This document shows positions 7,777 through 13,173 of a stretch of DNA of 13,321 bases, piece by piece. Source of the stretch: Saprospiraceae bacterium. Lineage in GTDB: Bacteria; Bacteroidota; Bacteroidia; Chitinophagales; Saprospiraceae. The stretch covers positions 1 through 13,321 of the forward strand of contig SCUG01000590.1 in assembly GCA_004297645.1 (NCBI GenBank), written 5' to 3'. How positions within the stretch are numbered: the stretch's first letter is position 1; every line of letters starts with the position of its first letter. The position numbers were made by a program, and so were the translations under genes. The notes beneath the pieces were generated by a model that was not told where the DNA came from, ran no database searches, and saw only the letters and a list, made by a program, of their open reading frames with translations.

Positions 7777-7839
7777 TAGGACACAATTAAACTTTTTGTA
7801 CCGGGTTTACTTTTTTGCAGGATCTGGTAAGCAGAGGGG
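7774..7839. pseudogene. Repeat R copy 2 and decayed 3' end of an AraC-type gene
   Basis: 7774-7819 repeats 6852-6896 (30 bp identical at 7790-7819). Beyond it, 7823-7839 read on the minus strand (CCCCTCTGCTTACCAGA) still resembles the part of the fusion gene encoding PSTYR (CCCCTCCACCTACCGGA), with four transitions. I read this as the last remnant of a second ChrB/AraC copy that once lay upstream. Confidence 0.5.
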
Positions 7840-7912
7840 GCTTAAAGGCAAATGATTTCGGTGAGGAAAGCATATTCAACCAAGCCGGTGGGAAAAAAAT
7901 CAAAAAACAACC

Positions 7913-7920
7913 TATTTTTG
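7913..7920 (+). promoter_or_regulatory. -7 box of the tRNA-Ala gene
   Basis: TATTTTTG matches TAnnTTTG exactly and ends 15 nt before the tRNA 5' end. No matching -33 TTG is seen at the usual spacing. Confidence 0.4.
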
Positions 7921-7935
7921 CCTCCGTCATCAAAA

Positions 7936-8011
7936 GGGGAATTAGCTCAATTGGTAGAGCGCTGGCGTCGCACGCCAGAGGTTAAGGGTTCGAGACCCTT
8001 ATTCTCCACCA
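7936..8011 (+). tRNA. tRNA-Ala, anticodon CGC
   Basis: Complete 76-nt cloverleaf including an encoded CCA. The acceptor stem GGGGAAT/ATTCTCC contains the G3-U70 wobble pair that is the alanine identity element. The D stem is GCTC/GAGC with GG in the loop. The anticodon stem CTGGC/GCCAG carries loop GTCGCAC, giving anticodon CGC for GCG codons. The T stem AAGGG/CCCTT has loop TTCGAGA. The discriminator base is A. It is a single tRNA lying between the divergent chr cluster and uvrA. Confidence 0.97.
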
Positions 8012-8017
8012 TAGAAA

Positions 8018-8032
8018 CCCGGGCCCGCCGGG
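8018..8032 (+). other. Small GC hairpin after the tRNA
   Basis: CCCGG, loop GCCCG, CCGGG, six bases after the tRNA CCA end. It could assist 3' end formation but is followed by AAAAAC rather than a T-run, so an intrinsic terminator is not supported. Confidence 0.25.
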
Positions 8033-8090
8033 AAAAACATCTAAGCCACCGTATCGCCACTCCGCCGGAAACCATATCTTCGCCACTTCG

Positions 8091-8120
8091 TTGCGATGCG
8101 CTTCACCCAGCGTACATTTG
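8091..8120 (+). promoter_or_regulatory. Bacteroidota-type promoter of uvrA
   Basis: TTG (8091-8093), a 19-bp spacer and TACATTTG (8113-8120), an exact TAnnTTTG match. Transcription would begin near 8127. That lies downstream of the upstream ATG at 8096, so the promoter argues for translation starting at 8174. No LexA-like operator was recognised. Confidence 0.65.
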
Positions 8121-8173
8121 TCAAAAGCAGACCCACCAGGCACCCGTTCTGCCCGGAAAAATTCAGTCTTCAA

Positions 8174-11100
8174 ATGTCCAATACTTCCGACTCAACGCTA
8201 ACTCCGTCAACCCTCATCCGTCAGCCCTCCACCATCAGGAACACCATTTTCATAAAAGGCGCCCGCGCCAACAACCTCAAGAACATTGACCTGGAAATTC
8301 CCAAAAACCAGCTCGTCGTGGTGACAGGCGTCTCCGGCAGCGGCAAGTCTTCCATCACGATGGACACGCTTTTTGCCGAAGGCCAACGCCGCTACGTGGA
8401 AAGCCTGAGCAGCTACGCCCGCCAGTTTTTGGGCCGCATGAAAAAGCCCGACGTGGACTACATCAAAGGCATTTGCCCGGCCATTGCCATCGGCCAAAAA
8501 GTGAGCACTTCCAACGCCCGCTCCACCGTGGGTACCCTCACCGAAATCTACGACTATCTGCGCCTGCTTTACGCCCGTGTAGGACGGACATATTCGCCTA
8601 TCTCCGGCAATCAGGTCAAGCGGCATTCCGTCAGCGACGTGGTGGATTTTATCCAGCAGCAACCCGAAGACGCCAAAATCCAGTTGTTCATCCCCCTACC
8701 CGTCAAGTACCAGGACCGCACGCTGAAACAAGAACTCAACCTGCTGCTGCAAAAAGGCTATACGCGGATTTTTTGGGAAAATGAACTCCACCAAATCCAG
8801 GACATCCTCGAAGACGGCGCCTTCGACCTCAATAAAATCATCAGCGCCTACAAGGGCCAGGACATCCGCATCCTCATTGACCGTTTCGTGGTAAAACACG
8901 GTCCCGATAGCTATCGGGACGAAAACCAAAAACGCATCGCCGACTCCGTGCAAACGGCGCTTTATGAATCGGAGGGGGAATGTATGGTTGAAGCCGGCAG
9001 TCTTCAGTCTTCAGTCCGCAGTCCGCAGTCTTCAGTCCGCAGTCCGCAGTCTTCAGTCTTCAGTCTTCAGTCCGCAGCCGGCAGTCTCCAGTCTTCAGTC
9101 TGTAGTTTTAACACCCGTTACGAACTAGATGGAATGGAATTCTTAGAGCCGTCGCCGCAACTTTTCAACTTCAACAACCCCTTCGGGGCCTGCCCCAGGT
9201 GCGAGGGGTTCAGCCGGGTGATGGGCATTGCCGAAGACAAAGTCGTCCCCGATAAAAGCAAGAGCGTGTACGAAGGCGCCATCGCCTGTTGGTCTGGTGA
9301 AAAATTTGGGCTATGGCTGGAGGAATTTCTAAGGGTAGCGCACTTTTTCAATTTCCCCGTTCACCGGCCATACCAGGATTTGACGGAAGAGCAGCAGCGC
9401 CTGATGTGGACGGGCAACCAGCACTTTTACGGCATCAACGCCTTCTTTCAGGAGCTGGAGGAGAAACTGTACAAAATCCAGAACCGGGTGATGCTCGCCC
9501 GCTACCGGGGCCGTACCATCTGCCCCGACTGTGGGGGCGGACGGCTGCGAAAGGAAGCGACCTACGTAAAGGTGGGCGGCAAGGCCATCACCGAGTTGGT
9601 GGAAATGCCGGTGGACGAGCTGCTGGTTTTTTTTGAAAGTCTCACCACCCCTGCCCCCCCTCAGAGAGGGGGGGAGCCACGGGCTGCTAAAAATGAGCAG
9701 GGCGGCCAGAATTTACAAGACTTAAATAGCAGTTCCATCCAACAAGAAGAACCAGTGCCTCCCGCCAACATGCAGGGTAATAAAAATTTAGCAGCCCTTA
9801 GCTCCCCCCCTCTCCGAGGGGGGGCAGAGCCTGTCCCGAAACTTCGGGAGGGGGAGTTAAGCCCCCAAGAACAAAAAATCGCCTCCCGCCTGCTCCTCGA
9901 AGTTAAAAACCGTCTCCGCTTCATGGTGGACGTGGGCCTGAAATACCTGACGCTCAACCGCCTCTCCGCCACCCTTTCCGGTGGCGAAACCCAGCGCATC
10001 AACCTGACCCGGATGCTCGGCAGCAACCTCACCGCCAGCATGTACATCCTCGACGAACCCAGCGTGGGCCTGCATCCCCGCGACACGGGCCGCCTCGTGC
10101 AGGTGCTGAAAAACCTGCGGGACTTGGGCAACACCGTCGTCGTGGTGGAGCACGAGGAGGACATTATCAAAAATGCTGACTACCTCGTGGATATCGGGCC
10201 GGGGGCGGGCATCCACGGCGGGGAGTTGGTCTTCGCCGGGCCTTACCATTGCATTTACGATGAAGCCAACGACAGCCTGACCGCCCAATACATGAGCGGC
10301 CGCATGCGCATCCCCGTACCGAAGGTGCGCCGCAAGGCCATTGACTTTATCGAACTGAAAGGCTGCCGCCAGCACAACCTGAAAAACATTGACGTAAAAA
10401 TCCCGCTCAACTGCCTCTCGGTGGTCAGCGGCGTCAGCGGCAGCGGCAAGACCACGCTTATCAAAGACATCCTTTACCCGGCACTGAAAAAGCACTTCGA
10501 CGAACCGACGGCCAAAGCGCCCGGCCTGCACGCTTCGCTCGAAGGCGGCCTCCAGCGCCTCACCCAAGTCGAGTTGGTGAACCAAAGCCCCATCGGCAAG
10601 TCCAGCCGCTCCAACCCCGTGACCTACGTCAAGGCCTATGACAGCATCCGCAACCTGATGGCCGGCCAGCAATTGAGCCGCATCCGGGGCTACAAACCCG
10701 GCTTCTTTTCCTTCAATGTGGAAGGTGGCCGCTGTGAAACCTGCCAGGGTGAGGGCGAGCAAATCGTCGAGATGCAGTTCCTCGCCGACGTGCGCTTAGA
10801 ATGTGAGGACTGCAAGGGCAAGCGCTTCAAACCTGAAATCCTCGACGTGCTGTATAAGGGCAAAAACATTTTTGAAATCCTCGACCTCAGCATCGAAGAA
10901 GCGCTTGATTTTTTTGCGGAGCAAAAAGACGTGGTCAACAAAATCCAGCCGCTTTTCGACGTGGGCTTGGGCTACGTAAAGCTCGGCCAAAGCAGCAGCA
11001 CCCTCTCCGGCGGCGAAGCCCAGCGGGTGAAGCTCGCCAGCTTTATGGGGGGCAGCGGCGGTAAAAACCCGCTGCTTTTCATCTTCGACGAACCCACCAC

Positions 11101-11341
11101 CGGCCTTCATTTCCACGACATCCGCAAGCTGCTCGATGCCCTGAACGCGCTCGTGGAAAACGGCCACACCGTGCTCGTCGTGGAGCACAACATGGAGGTC
11201 ATCAAATCGGCGGATTGGGTCATTGACCTGGGGCCGGACGGCGGGAAGGATGGCGGCCATTTAGTCTTTCAGGGCAGACCGGAGGATTTGGTAAAAGTGG
11301 AGGAAAGCTGGACGGGGAGGTATTTGGGGGAGAAGCTGTGA
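8174..11341 (+). CDS. uvrA: Excinuclease ABC subunit UvrA with in-frame insertions
   Basis: UvrA is the ATP-dependent damage sensor that loads UvrB in nucleotide excision repair. Both ABC modules are complete: Walker A GVSGSGKSS (about residues 52-60) and GVSGSGKTT (about 753); signatures LSGGETQR (601) and LSGGEAQR; Walker B segments MYILDEPSVGLHP and LFIFDEPTTGLHF. Zinc modules are Cys340/343 with Cys450/453, and Cys854/857 with Cys877/880 in the CX2C-X19-CX2C spacing. The protein has 1055 aa against about 940 usually. The surplus comes mainly from a Ser-rich heptapeptide repeat at residues 276-310 and a roughly 70-residue segment near 490-565 made by an inserted inverted-repeat element. 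The start at 8174 is chosen over 8096 because the promoter lies between them. Catalytic motifs look intact, so the gene is probably functional. Its 3' end recurs three times downstream. Confidence 0.95.
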   Translation: MSNTSDSTLTPSTLIRQPSTIRNTIFIKGARANNLKNIDLEIPKNQLVVVTGVSGSGKSSITMDTLFAEGQRRYVESLSSYARQFLGRMKKPDVDYIKGICPAIAIGQKVSTSNARSTVGTLTEIYDYLRLLYARVGRTYSPISGNQVKRHSVSDVVDFIQQQPEDAKIQLFIPLPVKYQDRTLKQELNLLLQKGYTRIFWENELHQIQDILEDGAFDLNKIISAYKGQDIRILIDRFVVKHGPDSYRDENQKRIADSVQTALYESEGECMVEAGSLQSSVRSPQSSVRSPQSSVFSLQSAAGSLQSSVCSFNTRYELDGMEFLEPSPQLFNFNNPFGACPRCEGFSRVMGIAEDKVVPDKSKSVYEGAIACWSGEKFGLWLEEFLRVAHFFNFPVHRPYQDLTEEQQRLMWTGNQHFYGINAFFQELEEKLYKIQNRVMLARYRGRTICPDCGGGRLRKEATYVKVGGKAITELVEMPVDELLVFFESLTTPAPPQRGGEPRAAKNEQGGQNLQDLNSSSIQQEEPVPPANMQGNKNLAALSSPPLRGGAEPVPKLREGELSPQEQKIASRLLLEVKNRLRFMVDVGLKYLTLNRLSATLSGGETQRINLTRMLGSNLTASMYILDEPSVGLHPRDTGRLVQVLKNLRDLGNTVVVVEHEEDIIKNADYLVDIGPGAGIHGGELVFAGPYHCIYDEANDSLTAQYMSGRMRIPVPKVRRKAIDFIELKGCRQHNLKNIDVKIPLNCLSVVSGVSGSGKTTLIKDILYPALKKHFDEPTAKAPGLHASLEGGLQRLTQVELVNQSPIGKSSRSNPVTYVKAYDSIRNLMAGQQLSRIRGYKPGFFSFNVEGGRCETCQGEGEQIVEMQFLADVRLECEDCKGKRFKPEILDVLYKGKNIFEILDLSIEEALDFFAEQKDVVNKIQPLFDVGLGYVKLGQSSSTLSGGEAQRVKLASFMGGSGGKNPLLFIFDEPTTGLHFHDIRKLLDALNALVENGHTVLVVEHNMEVIKSADWVIDLGPDGGKDGGHLVFQGRPEDLVKVEESWTGRYLGEKL
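8901..8920. repeat. Perfect 20-bp palindrome inside uvrA
   Basis: GTCCCGATAGCTATCGGGAC is its own reverse complement. It is read as GPDSYRD within UvrA. Its TCCCGA...TCGGGA ends recur in the hairpin at 9834-9849, suggesting one family of short palindromic repeats. Confidence 0.85.
8998..9102 (+). repeat. 15 tandem copies of a 7-bp unit inside uvrA
   Basis: Units are CAGTCTT or CAGTCCG with slight variants (CAGCCGG, CAGTCTC, CAGTCTG): 15 x 7 = 105 bp. Since 7 is not a multiple of 3, three units form a 21-bp coding period, giving five heptapeptides of the pattern S-L/P-Q-S-S-V-R/F. Only gains or losses of three units keep the uvrA frame. Confidence 0.9.
9651..9827. mobile_element. MITE-like inverted-repeat element inserted in-frame in uvrA
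   Basis: Two arms of about 41 bp, 9651-9691 and 9787-9827, are inverted copies with about three mismatches: CTGCCCCCCCTC, then A or G, then GAGAGGGGGGGAGC, ending GGGCTGCTAAA. Each arm also folds on itself through its C7/G7 runs. The interior of about 95 bp has no gene. In UvrA it encodes a Pro/Gly/Gln/Asn-rich stretch between FFESLT and LSPQEQKIASRLL, where family members are directly joined. No transposase is present and target duplications are not clear, so the mobile nature is inferred. Confidence 0.65.
9834..9849. repeat. Short palindrome next to the element in uvrA
   Basis: TCCCGAA, AC, TTCGGGA: seven-base perfect arms directly right of the inverted-repeat element, sharing its ends with the 20-bp palindrome at 8901-8920. 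Confidence 0.6.
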
Positions 11342-11363
11342 GAAATTTCCAAAACAAGGTAAC

Positions 11364-11389
11364 TGCTTACCACTCCTGCTTACCACTCC
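11364..11389. repeat. 13-bp tandem duplication after uvrA
   Basis: TGCTTACCACTCC occurs twice head to tail, directly before the 51-bp palindrome. Confidence 0.8.
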
Positions 11390-11390
11390 T

Positions 11391-11441
11391 CGTCCGCGCT
11401 GCTTTGTCATGGCCTTCGGCCATGACAAAGCAGCGCGGACG
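11391..11441. repeat. Perfect 24-bp inverted repeat (51-bp palindrome)
   Basis: Arms 11391-11414 and 11418-11441 are exact reverse complements around a 3-base TTC centre. Each arm begins or ends with CGTCCGCGCTGC or its complement; part of it, CGCGGACGA, recurs at 11455. It lies 50 bp after the uvrA stop and would form a very stable hairpin able to protect or end the uvrA transcript, though no T-run follows. It occupies most of the 182-bp gap before the next gene; the rest of that gap shows no other clear signal. Confidence 0.9.
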
Positions 11442-11523
11442 AAACAAAAAGTTACGCGGACGAGATAGTGTAAACAGTTTCCCAAAAGGGCTTTATCCAA
11501 CTAAACAGCAAGCTAATTTTTTA

Positions 11524-11763
11524 ATGATGAAGGAAGATAAAAACCACCGGCTCGAGGTAACGGCCATCCGGCTAAGAGACCTACTGGCTAAAATCGAATG
11601 GATGTCTGAAAGAATCGAGACGCTGACACAAAATAAAGACGTATCCGAAATACAGCTTGAAATCAATAACTACAAGCGCCTCCGTCAGCAGTTTATGAAT
11701 GAACTGGCTGATTTGCTTTCTGAGTTCAACCTCGTGGTGAATGTTCAAACCAAAGCTGCTTAG
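11524..11763 (+). CDS. Small charged helical protein, family not recognised
   Basis: 79 aa beginning MMKEDKNHRLEVTAIRLRDL. I do not recognise the family. The sequence is rich in Leu, Glu, Arg and Lys with heptad-like spacing (RLRDLLAKIEWMSERIETL, then EINNYKRLRQQFMNELADLLSEF), suggesting two amphipathic helices or a coiled coil. The frame is open upstream through the palindrome to 11338 but that part is repeat DNA, so I start at the double ATG (11524 or 11527). The gene lies between uvrA and a displaced uvrA tail, and its stop is 2 nt before a small ORF made of that tail. Its position parallels that of the toxin-antitoxin pair in the next interval, so it may be cargo of the same kind. No function can be given. 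Confidence 0.6.
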   Translation: MMKEDKNHRLEVTAIRLRDLLAKIEWMSERIETLTQNKDVSEIQLEINNYKRLRQQFMNELADLLSEFNLVVNVQTKAA

Positions 11764-11785
11764 CCATGTATTTCTTACTGGCAGA

Positions 11786-11912
11786 GGTCATTGACCTGGG
11801 GCCGGATGGCGGGAAGGACGGCGGGTATCTGGTGTTTCAGGGAAGACCGGAAGAGTTGGTGAAGGTGGAGGGAAGCTGGACGGGGCGGTATTTGGGGAAG
11901 AAGTTGCGTTAG
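11786..11912 (+). pseudogene. Displaced uvrA 3' end, copy B
   Basis: Homologous to the last 41 codons of uvrA (11218-11341), translating as VIDLGPDGGKDGGYLVFQ...TGRYLGKKLR and stop. Hand comparison gives about eleven silent and four amino-acid-changing codon differences, so it derives from a working but diverged uvrA. Homology starts abruptly at GGTCATTGACC. An ATG at 11766, with MYFLLAE joined in frame, makes a 48-aa ORF of unknown expression. Confidence 0.9.
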
Positions 11913-11928
11913 CACGCCGGAGACGTGC
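11912..11928. other. Small hairpin after uvrA tail B
   Basis: GCACG, seven-base loop, CGTGC, at the end of tail B. It lacks a T-run. The rest of 11913-12016 holds the promoter of the next module and nothing else I can identify. Confidence 0.25.
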
Positions 11929-11998
11929 GGATAATTGTGTCGGGTTTGGAAACTGGAACCAACGGGGGCTGAGGGGGCAGGTTTTGCCAATATCGGCT

Positions 11999-12006
11999 TA
12001 TCTTTG
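11999..12006 (+). promoter_or_regulatory. -7 box of the toxin-antitoxin module
   Basis: TATCTTTG is an exact TAnnTTTG match, 11 nt before the ATG at 12017 and 20 nt before that at 12026. No -33 TTG at the usual spacing; antitoxin autoregulation could act here but no operator is evident. Confidence 0.45.
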
Positions 12007-12016
12007 TATCAAATCA

Positions 12017-12289
12017 ATGTCAATCATGGTAGTCACTATTCATTTTCAGAAAGCAGAAGATTTTAAATGGATCGAGCCGCTGATGCAGTTGCTGAAACAG
12101 TCCAATGTAAAGGTTGACTTCAAGGGGAGTGCATCAACAAAGCGGGCTTCCACCAAAAGCACACCTAAAAAACAAGCTGCTACACCCATCACGGAGCAAC
12201 TTCAAGGGGTCATCAAACTGCCAGAAGGCTTCGATTACAAAACTTTTATGAGTGATGAATTGCAGAAAAAATACTTAGCCAATGGATAA
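12017..12289 (+). CDS. Putative antitoxin of a PIN-toxin pair
   Basis: 90 aa from the ATG at 12017, or 87 aa from 12026, which leaves a more normal leader behind the -7 box. It begins MSIMVVTIHFQKAEDFKWIE, a beta strand and helix, then a Lys/Ser/Thr-rich flexible stretch (about residues 42-62: STKRASTKSTPKKQAAT), and ends LPEGFDYKTFMSDELQKKYL. Small size, a disordered basic middle and an 8-nt overlap with the following PIN gene fit an antitoxin that neutralises and autoregulates. I do not recognise a named DNA-binding fold such as AbrB or ribbon-helix-helix, so the call rests mainly on arrangement. Confidence 0.7.
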   Translation: MSIMVVTIHFQKAEDFKWIEPLMQLLKQSNVKVDFKGSASTKRASTKSTPKKQAATPITEQLQGVIKLPEGFDYKTFMSDELQKKYLANG

Positions 12290-12701
12290 GGTTTTTGTGG
12301 ACACCAATGTACTGATTGACCACCTTGCCGAACGGCAGCCATTTTGCCAATCGGCAAAGCAAATGTTCCAATTGGCAGAAACTGGCCAAATTCAGATGTG
12401 TGTTTCAACTTTGTCCATTTGCAATATTGCCTATATCATCAGAAAGTTGAAGCCAGAAACAGCTCCAATAACTGCAATTGAAAAACTATCCAATCTGGCT
12501 TTGTTGACCACTGTTGACGAAGATGTTATCGCACTTTCCATCAAGGCTGGATTCAAGGATTTTGAGGATGCAGTACAGCATTTTAGCGCACTGAAAGAAG
12601 GCGGAATCACGCATTTTGTCACCCGTAATGCGGGTGATTTTGAAAAAAGCCTTCTTCCGGTTTTTTCTCCAGAGGAATATCTGAAGGGAAGACAAACATA
12701 A
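12282..12701 (+). CDS. PIN-domain ribonuclease toxin (VapC-like)
   Basis: 139-aa PIN-domain protein, the usual size for a VapC-type toxin that cleaves RNA. MDKVFVDTNVLIDHLAER supplies the first catalytic aspartate (Asp7). FKDFEDAVQHFSAL gives the conserved acidic cluster (Asp93, Glu95, Asp96), and THFVTRNAGDF (Asp119) is the C-terminal motif. The second acidic position of classical VapC appears as Asn in the LSICNIAYIIRK segment; that pattern is common in the PIN_3 branch in Bacteroidota. Its ATG overlaps the antitoxin stop by 8 nt, implying coupled translation. It is followed 42 bp later by displaced uvrA tail C. The PIN call is firm; toxicity and target are inferred. Confidence 0.9.
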   Translation: MDKVFVDTNVLIDHLAERQPFCQSAKQMFQLAETGQIQMCVSTLSICNIAYIIRKLKPETAPITAIEKLSNLALLTTVDEDVIALSIKAGFKDFEDAVQHFSALKEGGITHFVTRNAGDFEKSLLPVFSPEEYLKGRQT

Positions 12702-12743
12702 GGGCGGTTGCAAGTTGCGCCGCACATTACCTGCATCAACTGT

Positions 12744-12872
12744 GTCATTGACCTGGGGCCGGACAGCGGGTACCTCGTCTTTCAGGGAAGGCCGGAAGAG
12801 TTGGTAAAAGTAGAGGGAAGTTGGACGGGGCGGTATTTGGGGAAGAAGCTGAGTTATTCAAATGAGGTGTAG
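12744..12872 (+). pseudogene. Displaced uvrA 3' end, copy C
   Basis: 12744-12851 matches the uvrA tail: VIDLGPDSGYLVFQ...TGRYLGKKL. Homology begins abruptly at GTCATTGACC, the same codon as copy B. Relative to uvrA, four codons of the GGKDGG loop are missing in frame. The reading frame runs past the usual end as SYSNEV to a TAG at 12870-12872. No start codon or promoter makes it a gene. Confidence 0.9.
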
Positions 12873-12898
12873 GTTTATCATCACGGCATTCGTATCAA

Positions 12899-13108
12899 TC
12901 AGGTGCGTTCCCATTCGTTTCTACTTTCCTGAAGTTTTTGAAGCATATCCGAGGCTGTTTCTTTGGAGATGGAACCGGCCCACTGTTTTTGCTTTGGTTT
13001 TGGGGGTGCTTTTTCTGAAACTACCCGGAGAATGTTGAGTTGTTCCAATTGTTGAAGCAACTTCAAGGCGCTTTCATTTAATAATTCTACCGTGATTACT
13101 TGTTGCAT
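12899..13108 (-). CDS. Small antitoxin-like protein, no toxin beside it
   Basis: 69 aa, MQQVITVELLNESALKLLQQ...AGSISKETASDMLQKLQESRNEWERT. An N-terminal beta strand and helix, a Lys/Pro-rich linker (about 33-42) and a helical end closing in SRNEWE resemble small antitoxin-like proteins frequent in Bacteroidota beside PIN or RelE-type toxins; this is from memory of the pattern, not a search. The frame is open upstream to 13252, but that part is antisense to a uvrA fragment, so the ATG at 13108 is chosen, 21 nt below a good -7 box. A toxin would be expected directly downstream (below 12899), where only uvrA tail C lies. It may be an orphan or belong to a decayed pair. Confidence 0.65.
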   Translation of the reverse strand: MQQVITVELLNESALKLLQQLEQLNILRVVSEKAPPKPKQKQWAGSISKETASDMLQKLQESRNEWERT

Positions 13109-13129
13109 TTGATATATTTTTTGACCCCT

Positions 13130-13137
13130 CAAAACTA
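13130..13137 (-). promoter_or_regulatory. -7 box of the antitoxin-like gene
   Basis: On the minus strand TAGTTTTG matches TAnnTTTG exactly, placing a transcript start about 15 nt before the ATG at 13108. This supports 13108 as the start and the gene as real. Confidence 0.5.
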
Positions 13138-13173
13138 CAAACATTTCAGGATAAAAGCTGCCCGGCGCCCCGC

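Noticed and set aside
8018..8032. Rho-independent terminator after the tRNA
   Set aside because: The hairpin is short and followed by A residues instead of T residues.
8096..8173. Upstream ATG extending UvrA by 26 residues
   Set aside because: The predicted -7 box (8113-8120) lies inside this extension and the added residues are not UvrA-like.
7852..8289. 145-aa plus-strand open frame
   Set aside because: It reads straight through the tRNA gene and into the uvrA start, so it cannot be a real protein gene.
8998..9102. Possible CRISPR-like array
   Set aside because: The units are 7 bp with no spacers and are translated within uvrA; this is a simple tandem repeat.
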